From an uncultured Mollicutes bacterium (GTDB lineage: Bacteria > Bacillota_I > Bacilli_A > RFN20 > CAG-826): a DNA stretch of 64,000 nt. The stretch covers positions 14,451 through 78,450 of the forward strand of contig UQCQ01000007.1 in NCBI GenBank assembly GCA_900539595.1, read 5' to 3'. The translations under genes were made by a program, and so were the position numbers. A model generated the notes under the pieces. It made no database searches. It was not told where the DNA came from and worked only from the letters and a program-made list of their open reading frames with translations. Shown here one piece after another: positions 1-8,710 of this stretch. Every line of letters starts with the position of its first letter. Within the stretch, counting starts at the first letter, position 1.

Positions 1-1
1 A

Positions 2-118
2 TACCAAAAAGAAGGATCTAGTCCAGAAGACCTAACCCTGTTCCGAGAGAAAATAAGCGAGATCGTTGAACTCATTTTTCGATTCAATAATGCGATTTCT
101 AATGGAGGGTTTCATTAA
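2..118 (+). CDS. 3' end of an upstream gene, unknown
   Basis: An open frame enters from the left edge and runs 38 codons to a TAA at 116-118. The peptide is amphipathic and probably helical (it ends FRFNNAISNGGFH). There is too little to assign a family. The stop is seven bases before the ATG of the next signal-peptide frame, so the two genes may be co-transcribed. It could also be a chance open frame, but its composition looks coding. Confidence 0.4.
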   Translation, partial: YQKEGSSPEDLTLFREKISEIVELIFRFNNAISNGGFH

Positions 119-124
119 GGACTT

Positions 125-783
125 ATGCGCCGGGTGTCCTTTGCTTTCGCCTTGCTTCGCCTTACTATTTTGGTGTCGTGCCTAGCCTAGGGTGCAGCGG
201 GCCTATTTATCGCGTGGATTTGCCGGCGACGGATACTATTGCTGCTATAAGGGATTTGAAAGCAGTAGAAGACCCCAGCCATTGGTACGCCTATTACGGG
301 GATGAAGAAGTCTTGCAGCATACTAACTGCTCCTATCTTCCTTCTTCAGGATACAAAGCTACGATAAGAGGCCAAAAATATTGCAATTTCGTTACGGACG
401 ATTCGATTGTTCTCGATTACTCGGGGTCCACGAAAGAGGGCTTTATGAAGGTTTGCTTGGAAAAGGACCCGCCAATCAATTATTTTAGTTTCAATAACGT
501 TTTGCCTCTTGCTCAGGGAATGGCGGAAGAAGCAAATGCCTTCTACCGCACCGCTGATTACCCCACTGGCGTATACCAATTCGACGTGAAAATGGATTCT
601 GCTAGCTATGCATCTTTCCTTTCGTTTGGAAAATCGCACTTCCCAAAGCAACAATATGAATCGGTAGAACGCTGCAATTCCTTCGGCGTTACGGTTTGGA
701 CCTATACGGAGGGATCTGCTAATTTGATATTTTCAGCCAGCAGCCATTCTAAAAACGTTTTTGATTTAGTCGTAGAGCCTTAA
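125..783 (+). pseudogene. Small lipoprotein, apparently frameshifted after the signal peptide
   Basis: ATG at 125 opens a typical signal peptide: MRR, a hydrophobic stretch, then the lipobox-like LVSC. It stops two codons after the cysteine, at a TAG in 188-190. The body of about 200 residues lies in another frame that is open from 103 to 783 and offers only a GTG at 178 as a start. That start would give MPSLGCSG with no hydrophobic segment. A one-base shift near 170-190 would join a complete lipoprotein signal to the extracellular body. The body is Tyr/Ser-rich and I do not recognise it. This could be a sequencing error, a real mutation or phase variation. The next gene is also a small lipoprotein. 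Confidence 0.5.
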
Positions 784-906
784 TGGACTCGATTTCGTTT
801 TCATTAAGACGTTGATTCGTTTAGGTTTTTAATGGTTCGTATGCTATATTGGTGGCACAAAGACTTTCCTCATTCATTTCGTGAAGCAGTAAAAGGAGGG
901 CCACGA

Positions 907-1359
907 ATGAAGAAGATGGCATCATTAATCTGGGTTCCTTTGCTTTTAGGTTCCTGCTTTACCGTTAACCATAAGAAGAATTATTTTGTTGTCGGACAAT
1001 TCGAAGCGGTTGAAGGTGAAGTGGACTATTGCTTGGAAGTCGAGGAAATATCCAAGAGCGCTTACGAATCATCGAGCAAGATCAATATGGTTAAGGACGT
1101 TGTTATCAATAAGTATTTCAGTGTTCAGTTCTATGAATGCATTGGAGGGGAGTCCATTTTGGTCGACTTGGTTAATTTAAGGAATGAGAATCCAAGGACG
1201 AAGGCGATTCCTGCTAGTTACATTGATGATAATAGGGTTAGTATTTCACCGTGCATAACCGACAATAAAGATAGCAATACGAATTATTACCTCATTGTTT
1301 ATAAATCGTCCTATCTCTATTTTGATGAGCGGATCGATAAAGGTTCCGACCTTCTTTGA
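907..1359 (+). CDS. Small lipoprotein, unknown
   Basis: This encodes 150 residues. The start is ATG 907, preceded by a strong AAAGGAGGG at 892-900; an open frame reaches further upstream but has no ribosome site there. The N-terminus is MKKM, then a hydrophobic stretch ending in the lipobox LLLGSC, so the protein should be lipidated at Cys and anchored outside the membrane. The mature part is acidic and of mixed beta/alpha character with several cysteines. No family was recognised. It sits 120 bases after another, apparently broken, lipoprotein gene; together they form a small cluster of surface proteins. Confidence 0.65.
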   Translation: MKKMASLIWVPLLLGSCFTVNHKKNYFVVGQFEAVEGEVDYCLEVEEISKSAYESSSKINMVKDVVINKYFSVQFYECIGGESILVDLVNLRNENPRTKAIPASYIDDNRVSISPCITDNKDSNTNYYLIVYKSSYLYFDERIDKGSDLL

Positions 1360-1436
1360 TTCCTAGGGCGTACTCTCGTTGATTCGTGGGCTTTACGCGT
1401 GCTTAAAATTCTTCGTGAAGAACCCTTATAAACAAT

Positions 1437-1460
1437 AAAGAAGGCTCAGCGGCCTTCTTT
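1437..1460. terminator. Bidirectional terminator
   Basis: A perfect 9-bp stem (AAAGAAGGC at 1437-1445, GCCTTCTTT at 1452-1460) has a 6-base loop and ends in T-rich or A-rich flanks on both sides. It lies between convergent genes and can end both the lipoprotein gene and the SGNH/DeoR unit. Confidence 0.75.
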
Positions 1461-1465
1461 ATTTG

Positions 1466-2239
1466 TTAACGGATTACTTCTTTGATTCGCTTGGCAAAGA
1501 CCTTCGCTAAAGCCTCCCCTCCCTTTTCACTTGGATGGAGGCCGTCATACGTCATGTCCTCTGCTTCCTTGGGGTAAGGGTAAGCCCGATAACGATTGGG
1601 ATCGAATGTTTCCTTGGAGAAAACTTCAAATGGGACATCGACGGTTTTTCCGTTTTCTTGCCGACGAAGGAATTTCACCGCGTTTTCCGGGGTGAATCCC
1701 GCTTCGTCGTGGGTATTCACGTAATAGATGCCGTGACTTGGGTCTTCTAAATGACGGTAAAGATTTCCGTAATCCCTGCAGTAAATCCCAATCGAATTAG
1801 GCTTGCCGGTATCTTGAGTATTGTTTCGATAATCGAATTGATAAATGAACCAACCGTGTTCCACGGGAGAAGCGATGAAAATCGGAGCAGTGGGAGCTAC
1901 CGAACGGATTTTCCTTACCATCCAACCTAAACATCCGATCGTCGTTCTGGAATCTTCGTCCTTAAAATCCTCCACCTTGCCTAAAGGAGGGTTCCCACAG
2001 GAATTCCAGTCGTTGATCCCTAGGAGGATTGAGTAGAAATCCCCCTTGGGGAAATCCATTCCGACGAAATGGATGGTTTTCCCTCCGTTGATCGCTACGT
2101 GAATCACGTCGGTATCGAAAGGGAGAAGTTTTTGGGTTTTGGTTACGTACCCTTCTTGGATTCGATAATTCGTCTCGTCTAAATGTTCGTCGATATAGGT
2201 GAAGGAGTCGCCGATTGCGACCCAGGTTTTCTTATTCAT
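1466..2239 (-). CDS. SGNH/GDSL-family hydrolase (putative carbohydrate esterase)
   Basis: This 257-residue protein has no signal peptide, so it is cytoplasmic. Block I is GDSFT with Ser12 as the expected nucleophile, followed by a GIND block and the C-terminal DGLHPSEKG, where Asp232 and His235 complete the triad. Family members remove acetyl or acyl groups from sugars and lipids; the substrate here is not shown by sequence. It follows the DeoR regulator by 8 bases with no ribosome site of its own, so translation is probably coupled. The position beside fucI and rhaB suggests removal of acetyl groups from imported deoxyhexose-containing glycans, which is an inference. Confidence 0.75.
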   Translation of the reverse strand: MNKKTWVAIGDSFTYIDEHLDETNYRIQEGYVTKTQKLLPFDTDVIHVAINGGKTIHFVGMDFPKGDFYSILLGINDWNSCGNPPLGKVEDFKDEDSRTTIGCLGWMVRKIRSVAPTAPIFIASPVEHGWFIYQFDYRNNTQDTGKPNSIGIYCRDYGNLYRHLEDPSHGIYYVNTHDEAGFTPENAVKFLRRQENGKTVDVPFEVFSKETFDPNRYRAYPYPKEAEDMTYDGLHPSEKGGEALAKVFAKRIKEVIR

Positions 2240-2247
2240 TTATATTT

Positions 2248-3009
2248 TTATGCAACCTCGATAAATTGGGTTTCCGGAGCAACTTGACGGAAGGAGTCGG
2301 GGACTTTGCCCGAAGTGATGACGGCTTGGACTTTGTCGATGCCCACGGTTTTGGCCAAGCATTTCTTGCCGATTTTCTTTTTATCGACCAAGACGATCGT
2401 TTGGTCCGCGTTTTTGATCATCAAGCGTTTTAAGGCCGCTTGATCCTTTCGGTGCTCGGAGAAGCCGAACTCGGCATCTGCGCCTGAAGTGGAAAGGAGG
2501 CACAAAGCCGCGTGGAATTCCGAGACCATCGCTTCGGCGTAAGAACCCAGGCAACTATTTGCCGCCGGTTGGATGTCTCCGCCTAATAACGTTACGTGGT
2601 GACGGGTCTTGGTCACGAGTTCATTGGCCAAAGCCAAGCCATTCGTGATGATGATCAAATCGCTAAATTCATTGAGCATCGTCGCCATTTGGAGGCAGGT
2701 GGTGGAAGAATCCACGAAGATGGCCATGTTGTTTTGAATAAAGGGGAGGGCTTCTTTGACAAGGGCCCGCTTATCCTGAAGGTTTTCTTTTTCCCTCAAG
2801 AAGAAGGAGGTGTCCTCCATGATGGGATTGCTTTTTAAAATCGCACCCCCGAAAGTACGAGTCACTAGGCCCTTTTGTTCCATTCGGGATAAGTCCCGGC
2901 GAATCGTGGATTCCGAAACGAAAAGTTTCTGGGACAATTCGTAGACCGTGCAGGCCTTATTTTCTCTGAGGATGGCAAGAATCTGCTCATTCCTTTCCAA
3001 ATCAAGCAT
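2248..3009 (-). CDS. DeoR-family transcriptional regulator of the deoxyhexose locus
   Basis: This 253-residue protein has the usual DeoR length. The N-terminus carries the DeoR helix-turn-helix (SESTIRRDLSRMEQKG, about residues 28-43) followed by RTFGGA, and the C-terminal DeoRC sugar-phosphate sensor domain includes the SSTT and TNGL-type segments. The start at ATG 3009 has a weak GGAG site. It lies downstream of fucI on the same strand with a terminator hairpin between them, so it may be transcribed by partial read-through. It is the likely repressor of fucI and rhaBD, binding the repeated TGCTCATTT sites in the 4.9-5.1 kb divergent region and sensing a sugar phosphate. That link is inferred. 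Confidence 0.85.
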   Translation of the reverse strand: MLDLERNEQILAILRENKACTVYELSQKLFVSESTIRRDLSRMEQKGLVTRTFGGAILKSNPIMEDTSFFLREKENLQDKRALVKEALPFIQNNMAIFVDSSTTCLQMATMLNEFSDLIIITNGLALANELVTKTRHHVTLLGGDIQPAANSCLGSYAEAMVSEFHAALCLLSTSGADAEFGFSEHRKDQAALKRLMIKNADQTIVLVDKKKIGKKCLAKTVGIDKVQAVITSGKVPDSFRQVAPETQFIEVA

Positions 3010-3057
3010 AAATAAACTCCAAAATCATTCAAAAATAAGCAATCAAGGACGGGAGAA

Positions 3058-3078
3058 AAGGCCATTTTCATGGCCCTT
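3058..3078 (-). terminator. Terminator after fucI
   Basis: On the minus strand a GGCCAT stem (3070-3075 with 3060-3065) is closed by a GAAA tetraloop and followed by TTTTCTCC. It separates fucI from the downstream DeoR and SGNH genes and would reduce their expression relative to fucI. Confidence 0.65.
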
Positions 3079-3089
3079 TCCCCTTATCC

Positions 3090-4883
3090 TTATTTATATA
3101 GCTGTTTGTAAAGCATGCAGGCGCGATAGTCCGCGGATTCGAGGTCTTTCGTGCCGAACGCGCTCCAAGCGTGCGGGCGGAAGATCTCCGCGTCGTCCAC
3201 GTTATGCATGGAGACGGGGATGCGAAGCATCGAGGCCAAGGTGATTAAATCTTTGCCAACGTGGCCGTAGACGAAAGCACAGTGGTTGGCGCCCCAGTGG
3301 GCCATGACGTCGTAAGTGGAATCAAAGGCGTGGCCATAATGGTGCTTTTCGTCGTTCAGGCGCGGGACGAAATAGGTGGATGGCCAGCTGCGGTCGGTGA
3401 TATCCAAAATCTTTTGATTGGCCTCTTCGGGGAGGACAATCGTTGAACCTTCGGCGATTTGCATGTCATATCCCAGTCCATCGATCAAATTGATGCGGAC
3501 CAAGGTGACGGGCATTTCGGCGCAGGTATCCCAGCGGGCGGAGAATCCGCCGCCGCGGAAGGAGCCGCGGTTGGCCGCTTCCCATTTGGTGGCTTTTAAC
3601 ATCGCATCGATATCTTTGTCGGTAACGTTCATCCACGGCTTCCAGCAATGTTCGCCTTTTTCGTTGATGGAGGCGCCATTGCCGTCCAATGCGGCGGCAC
3701 CGGAATTCAGGAGGTGCATGAAGCCGAGTTTTGCAAGGCCTTCTGCCTCCATCCCCGTGCGTTCCTTGTAGGCTTTTGGCGACCAATAGGTACGGACGTC
3801 GGCAAAGATCGAGGCTTCGTGGGTGAGAAGGTTTTCCATAACCATGCCAAGACCATTGCAGTTATCCCCTTCGGTAGCAAGGATCGTTGGGTTTTTCTTG
3901 CCGTTCCAATCGAAGGTTCCTGAAAGGATCGATTCGGGGAAGTCGGCATTGGGGAGCCAGTCCGTCCATTGACGTTGTCCCTGGAATCCGGCGAATAAGG
4001 CATGATGGCCAAGGGCCTCTTCCTTGAAGCCGATTTCAGCAAGCTTGGGATTGCCAAGCATCAAATCGCGGATGATAAGCGTCATCTTGATCGTGAATTC
4101 CCATTGCTTTTCTTTTTCTTCTTGGGAGAAAGCAGGAGCGAATGGCCAAACATCGGGGCGGTTGAAGTCTTCGCCTTCGGGGCATTTTTCTTTGACCCAT
4201 TTCAAGGCTTTTTCATATTCTTCGTGGTCGTAGATTCCTAAATCCATTCGGCGGAGGATTTCAACTTCATCCACCCATTCGGCGCGGAGCCCGAAGGTCT
4301 TTTGCATGTAGTTGGCGTCGATATAAGAACCTCCGATTCCCATCGAGACGGTTCCAATGCCAAGGTAAGACATCTCTTTGAATTGGCCAACGACCAAGGC
4401 GGCGCGGGCGAAGCGGAGAATCTTCTCTTCCACGTCCGGCGTGATGCCGTCCTTATCCGCGGTTTGGACATCGTGACCATAAATCGCGAAGGCCGGAAGA
4501 CCGCGTTGAACGTGGGCAGCCATCGCGGCAGCTAAATAGACGGCGCCGGGGCGTTCGGTTCCGTTGAACCCCCAGATGGCTTTGGTCGTGAGGGGGTCGA
4601 GGTCCATGGTTTCGGTCCCGTAGCACCAGCAGGGGGTGACCGTTAAGGTCGCCGTGACGTTTTGGGTGTGGAAATAGTCATTGCATTTCGCGCTTTCGGC
4701 GGCTCCGCCGATTGTGCAGGGCGAGATGACGACTTCGGCCGGGGTGCCATCGCCATAGAAGACATTGCTTTCAATGAGTTTCTTCGCGGCTTTGGCCATG
4801 GCCATGGTCTGCTCTTCCAATGATTCGCGAACGCCATAGCAGCGTCCGTCGATCACAGGACGAATTCCAATACGTGGTTTCAT
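3090..4883 (-). CDS. fucI: L-fucose isomerase
   Basis: This 597-residue protein matches the roughly 590 residues of the FucI family. It converts L-fucose to L-fuculose, and family members also accept D-arabinose, in a Mn-dependent ketol isomerisation in the cytoplasm. Diagnostic stretches are RPVIDGR near the start, GFNGTERPG, the QKTFG region and EGDNCNGLG with its metal-ligand acid, and WGANHC near the C-terminus. The chosen start is ATG 4883, preceded by CAAAGGAG; an open frame to 5021 lacks this and would cover the operator. It is divergent from rhaB. No fuculokinase or FucA-type aldolase lies beside it, so its product may be handled by the neighbouring rhamnulose enzymes. Confidence 0.93.
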   Translation of the reverse strand: MKPRIGIRPVIDGRCYGVRESLEEQTMAMAKAAKKLIESNVFYGDGTPAEVVISPCTIGGAAESAKCNDYFHTQNVTATLTVTPCWCYGTETMDLDPLTTKAIWGFNGTERPGAVYLAAAMAAHVQRGLPAFAIYGHDVQTADKDGITPDVEEKILRFARAALVVGQFKEMSYLGIGTVSMGIGGSYIDANYMQKTFGLRAEWVDEVEILRRMDLGIYDHEEYEKALKWVKEKCPEGEDFNRPDVWPFAPAFSQEEKEKQWEFTIKMTLIIRDLMLGNPKLAEIGFKEEALGHHALFAGFQGQRQWTDWLPNADFPESILSGTFDWNGKKNPTILATEGDNCNGLGMVMENLLTHEASIFADVRTYWSPKAYKERTGMEAEGLAKLGFMHLLNSGAAALDGNGASINEKGEHCWKPWMNVTDKDIDAMLKATKWEAANRGSFRGGGFSARWDTCAEMPVTLVRINLIDGLGYDMQIAEGSTIVLPEEANQKILDITDRSWPSTYFVPRLNDEKHHYGHAFDSTYDVMAHWGANHCAFVYGHVGKDLITLASMLRIPVSMHNVDDAEIFRPHAWSAFGTKDLESADYRACMLYKQLYK

Positions 4884-4987
4884 ACTTTTTCTCCTTTGAT
4901 GAGCGAATATGTTTGGAACGACACCTTCATTATACGTGCGCGGCTCCTTCATTAGCATAAGGGGAATCTGGTTGCGTGAATATTTCC

Positions 4988-5108
4988 AAATGAGCATGAA
5001 TACGCGCAAATATATGCTCATTTATGAATAAAATAAGCGATAAAGTCAAGGAAAAAGCCCGATTCTATGGATGGCTAAAGGGGTGAAAACCTTCTTGCTC
5101 ATTTACGA
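4988..5108. promoter_or_regulatory. Divergent fucI/rhaB control region with repeated operator half-sites
   Basis: The sequence TGCTCATTT occurs three times: on the minus strand at 4988-4996 and on the plus strand at 5015-5023 and 5096-5104. The first two form a 10-bp inverted repeat (AAATGAGCAT at 4988-4997, ATGCTCATTT at 5014-5023) around a 16-base spacer. The second and third plus-strand copies match over 13 bases except one (TGCTCATTTAYGA). This arrangement between divergent sugar genes with a DeoR regulator next door is typical of a repressor that may loop the DNA. Confidence 0.65.
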
Positions 5109-5192
5109 TAATATCCTGAAAAACGTGCATAACATCGCCAATTTAGGCGAACAATCCCCAAATCGAACTGATTTTTCTAGTATCATAAAAGC

Positions 5193-6623
5193 ATGAAAGT
5201 TCTTTCGATTGATGTTTCCGCCTCCAGCCTTCGCGTCTTGAAGGTCTGCCATGATGAGGCCGGTTTTCATTATGAAACCATTTACCGCGTTCCTAACGAT
5301 ATGGTCTACGTAGACGGCCATTACCACTGGGACAATGAAAAAATCCTGAAGGGAATTCAAAAAGGAATCGTCAAAGCCTGCCAAGAAGATCCAGAAATCC
5401 AAAGCGTTGGAATCGATACTTGGGGGGTGGACTACGTTCCCTTGGACGAAAAAGGAAATCCCCTTGCCATGGCGATGTGCTATCGTGACGAACGTTGCCA
5501 AAAAGCGATGAAAGCCTTTCTCCAAGAAACCCCTTATTGGGAGGTTTACAGGCAAACGGGGATTCAACGTTGCAACTTCAATACGATTTTCCAACTTTAC
5601 GATGATTTGGTCTTGGAAAAGAAAAAAATGGCCTCTTTCCTTTTGATGCCGGATTATTTGAGCTATCGCTTAACGGGGGAAAAGCGGAACGAAGTGACCA
5701 ATTTGTCCACGGGGGCTCTTTATAATCCCTTGACCCGCGATTATGCGGAGGGATGCTTGGCAAAAGTTGGACTAACCAAAGACAAGATGCCCCGTCTCAT
5801 CCGTCCCGGCGAACGGATCGGAACCCTTCACCTCGAAGGGGCTCCTGAATTACCGGTTATTGCGGTGTGTAGCCACGACACCGCCTCGGCGATTGCCTCG
5901 ATGCCCTTGACCTCGCGTTCCTTCTATATCTCCAGCGGAACCTGGAGCTTGCTTGGGGCTGAATTGGATCACCCTTTCATCAACAAGGAAACCTTTGAAA
6001 AGGATTTCACCAATGAAATGGGGTATGACGATCACGTCTGCTTCCTCAAAAACGTCATGGGCTTCTTCATGATTCAAGAACTCCGTCATGAATTTAACGA
6101 TATTCCCTTCGCCGATATCTTAAAGCAGGCGAATGAATCGAAGGTCGATGGGCTTTATATCGACGTGGACGATTTGCCCTTTGCTTCTCCACGAAACATG
6201 AAAGCCAAAATCTTGGAATATCTAGATAAAACCCACCAAAAGCATGGAGATTTAAGTCTTGGAGACCTTGCTCATATCGTCTATGAATCCTTGGCAATCA
6301 AGTATGCCTTGCGCATCCAAGACCTCGAAAAACTTGTGGGCTTTGAAGCGGAATCCCTTGTTGTCACGGGGGGAGGAACCAATATCCCCTCTCTCCTTCA
6401 ACGGATTGCCGATTTGTCGGGATTAGTCGTGAAAACCGGAGAAGCGGAAGCAACGGCTTACGGCAACGCGATGGTTCAATTCCTCGCCTTAAAGGAATTC
6501 GCCTCTTTGTCTGAGGCGCGTGAGGCCTTGTTCGCCTCATCCCAACATGATGTCTATTCGCCGAGGGCGATGGATAAAAAGGCCGTATTTGAGGCTTATA
6601 CAAAAGCAACGAAAGGAAATTAA
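5193..6623 (+). CDS. rhaB: Rhamnulokinase (FGGY family)
   Basis: This 476-residue protein is close to the usual 480-490. It is an FGGY sugar kinase that uses ATP to make L-rhamnulose 1-phosphate. The N-terminal nucleotide-binding segment MKVLSIDVSASS is followed by the rhamnulokinase-type GIDTWGVDY (residues about 74-82) with the likely catalytic Asp, then YRDERC, and a C-terminal VTGGGTN phosphate-binding loop. No ribosome site precedes ATG 5193; instead a TATCAT hexamer ends six bases upstream, consistent with a leaderless mRNA. rhaD follows four bases later. Because fucI is divergent from it, the kinase may also act on L-fuculose; sequence alone does not decide this. Confidence 0.9.
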   Translation: MKVLSIDVSASSLRVLKVCHDEAGFHYETIYRVPNDMVYVDGHYHWDNEKILKGIQKGIVKACQEDPEIQSVGIDTWGVDYVPLDEKGNPLAMAMCYRDERCQKAMKAFLQETPYWEVYRQTGIQRCNFNTIFQLYDDLVLEKKKMASFLLMPDYLSYRLTGEKRNEVTNLSTGALYNPLTRDYAEGCLAKVGLTKDKMPRLIRPGERIGTLHLEGAPELPVIAVCSHDTASAIASMPLTSRSFYISSGTWSLLGAELDHPFINKETFEKDFTNEMGYDDHVCFLKNVMGFFMIQELRHEFNDIPFADILKQANESKVDGLYIDVDDLPFASPRNMKAKILEYLDKTHQKHGDLSLGDLAHIVYESLAIKYALRIQDLEKLVGFEAESLVVTGGGTNIPSLLQRIADLSGLVVKTGEAEATAYGNAMVQFLALKEFASLSEAREALFASSQHDVYSPRAMDKKAVFEAYTKATKGN

Positions 6624-6627
6624 AAAT

Positions 6628-7449
6628 ATGAAAGTAATGGACGCTGAATTCGCACAGCATTTTGTTCGCTTGTGCTCGGAGGGATATTCCCGCGGATGGC
6701 ATGAACGCAACGGAGGAAACCTTTCCTACCGCATGACCCAAGCCGATGTGGATATGGTCAAAGACCAATTCTTTGAACGGGAAGTCCGTTCCACGGGCTG
6801 CCACGTTTCTAAGCTTGGCGGAGAATATTTCTTGGTCAAAGCTACCGGTGGCTTCATGGGCAACATGGCCCGGGACCCCGAACACAACATGGGCATCATC
6901 CGCTTGGATGAAAAAGGCGAGAATTATTCGATCCTTTGGGGATTCTCGGGCAACATGCACCCGACCTCGGAACTTCCCTCCCACTTAATGAATCTCGAAG
7001 TTGTCAAAGAACGGACCAACGGCAAATACCGTATTGTCTATCACTGCCACCCCGCGAATATCATCGCCTTGACCTTCGTCCTTCCCTTGACCGACGAAGC
7101 CTTCACCAAGGCCCTTTGGACCTCGATGACCGAATGCCCGATCATTTTCCCGGCTGGGGTTGGCGTGCTGCCCTGGATGGTTTGCGGCGGAGAAGAAATT
7201 GGAACCGCGACCTCCAATTTGATGAAGAAGTACGACATCGCGATTTGGGCCCATCATGGCATCTTCTGCACCGGCGAAGACTTTGATTCCGTCTTCGGCA
7301 TGATGGATGCCGTCGAAAAATCCGCGGAAATCGAAGTCAAAGTGCTTTCGATGGGCGGAGCCCGTCAAACGATGACTGATGAAAACATCTTGGCTCTTGA
7401 AAAGCCATTTGGCATCACGGTCAACCGCGAATTCATCCACACCAAATAA
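6628..7449 (+). CDS. rhaD: Rhamnulose-1-phosphate aldolase
   Basis: This 273-residue protein is the size of RhaD (274 in E. coli) and longer than FucA (about 215). It is a class II zinc aldolase that splits rhamnulose 1-phosphate into dihydroxyacetone phosphate and L-lactaldehyde. Visible signatures are RNGGNLSYR near the start, KATGGFM, the SELPSH segment with a catalytic Glu, the zinc ligands in YHCHPAN, and the third His in WAHHGIF. Start ATG 6628 follows GAAAGGA at 6611-6617. An upstream open frame overlaps rhaB and has no start signals. It is the last gene of the rhaBD unit and is followed by a strong terminator. Confidence 0.92.
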   Translation: MKVMDAEFAQHFVRLCSEGYSRGWHERNGGNLSYRMTQADVDMVKDQFFEREVRSTGCHVSKLGGEYFLVKATGGFMGNMARDPEHNMGIIRLDEKGENYSILWGFSGNMHPTSELPSHLMNLEVVKERTNGKYRIVYHCHPANIIALTFVLPLTDEAFTKALWTSMTECPIIFPAGVGVLPWMVCGGEEIGTATSNLMKKYDIAIWAHHGIFCTGEDFDSVFGMMDAVEKSAEIEVKVLSMGGARQTMTDENILALEKPFGITVNREFIHTK

Positions 7450-7469
7450 GGATAATCGCTTAATGGAGA

Positions 7470-7493
7470 AGGCTGGTGCGTCCAGCCTTTTTT
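7470..7493 (+). terminator. Terminator after rhaD
   Basis: A 7-bp stem AGGCTGG/CCAGCCT (7470-7476 and 7482-7488) with a 5-base loop is followed by a run of six T. It lies 20 bases after the rhaD stop. Confidence 0.85.
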
Positions 7494-7511
7494 CATCTCT
7501 AAATTGCCTTC

Positions 7512-7540
7512 TTGTGCAAAAAATGTATGTTTATGATAAT
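7512..7540 (+). promoter_or_regulatory. Promoter of the 7.57 kb lipoprotein gene
   Basis: TTGTGC at 7512-7517 and GATAAT at 7535-7540 are separated by 17 bases, which fits a housekeeping sigma promoter. The start codon is 30 bases further on, after a G-rich ribosome site. Confidence 0.5.
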
Positions 7541-7570
7541 AAAAGAATAAATCCAAAAAAGGGGGATAAA

Positions 7571-8439
7571 ATGAGACAGCAATGTTTGTGCATACTTTCC
7601 GTTTTATGCTTTTCGCTTTGCTCTTGTGATTCCAAAAACACGAATCACCATCAAGATCAAGTGGCCTTTCAGGCGTTTCTAAATGAGGCAGGAACTGCGG
7701 AAACTTATCCATTACGGATGAAAAATGGTTGGTATCAAGGGAAATCCTCTTACGATTACCTGCGTATTGATTATGAAGAACAAGCACGCAATCAGTTGGC
7801 TCATGCTGAAGATGAATTTTACGCCTATTTAGAATGGACCGGGGTTTCGGCTTCCCAAATGCCTATTGCCAAAACGTGTCTTCTCTATCGCCATATTCGT
7901 AAAACGCTTTGTCAACCAAATTTAGATCCGGACACCTCTTATGACATCCGGGATGAGTTTGGTTGGTTTAAAGAAGGCGAATATGTGCGAACAGTGGATT
8001 ATAGCTATTTTAGGGACGGCGAATTGTCGCCGGGAATAAGTCTTCCAAAAAAAGAACATTTGGGCGTTTTGGAATTTACTCTTATTTCTCCAGCGGTTTA
8101 TTTAAAACAAGCAGAGGGATACCATTATTCCTTTGTTCCGGAAAAAAGGAATTACACGCTGAAAATGACCCTCAATATGGGCTTCGGACATATACAATGA
8201 CTTATTGCTTTGATGAATCCTACGATTTCATATCTTCGATGTCCGGCGGCTATCGTGTGGGATCCTTTTATTCTGTGGAACCGAAAGAAGGATGTGGGGA
8301 TGCAAGGGCTTGTGAATTTGACTTTGCCTATCTTGGTGATGATTACAACATGGATATTGAACCACCCCTGTTGGATGCGGAACAAAGCGAAAGAAACCAG
8401 GGAAAATATTTTTTTCCACTAGAAATTAATTTGTATTGA
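7571..8439 (+). pseudogene. Lipoprotein of unknown function split by a probable frameshift
   Basis: ATG 7571 follows a GGGGG ribosome site and opens a lipoprotein signal (MRQQ, hydrophobic core, lipobox SLCSC). The first frame runs 209 codons to 8200. A second frame of 80 codons begins at ATG 8197, overlapping by ATGA, and has no ribosome site. Read upstream, the second frame continues as RTYTMTYCFD, which extends the beta-strand-like text ending the first frame (TLKMTLNMGF). A one-base shift near 8180-8190 would give one protein of about 289 residues. Translational coupling of two real genes is the alternative. The acidic extracellular body matches no family I know. Confidence 0.5.
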
Positions 8440-8710
8440 TTAAAAGGGTATAAAAATGATTCTTACAATGATTGCGGCCTTTTTGTGCCATAGGTGATGG
8501 CTCCAAATTCGATATATCGCCTGAGCCAATCGCCGAAATGAAGAAGGGCGGTTCCTGACGGACGTTCATCTTTAAAATGAGCTGCCTTGGTTTTATGCGC
8601 CTAACGGGCATTGTTTGATAGGGCTTTGTTTGGTAGACTATGGCCGTGAAAAAGGACGAGTGTTTTGCTTTCATAAGGGGGATGAAACCAAAGACTCCGT
8701 TAAAGGTATT
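8440..8710. other. Gene-free interval upstream of the nuclease lipoprotein
   Basis: About 270 bases without a convincing gene. An open frame on each strand crosses part of it but shows no coding character or ribosome site. It presumably holds the promoter of the nuclease gene; I see no clear -35/-10 pair. Confidence 0.4.

Noticed and set aside
2248..7449. Complete L-fucose operon
   Set aside because: Only the isomerase is of fucose type; the kinase and aldolase match RhaB and RhaD by motif and length, so fucK and fucA were not assigned.
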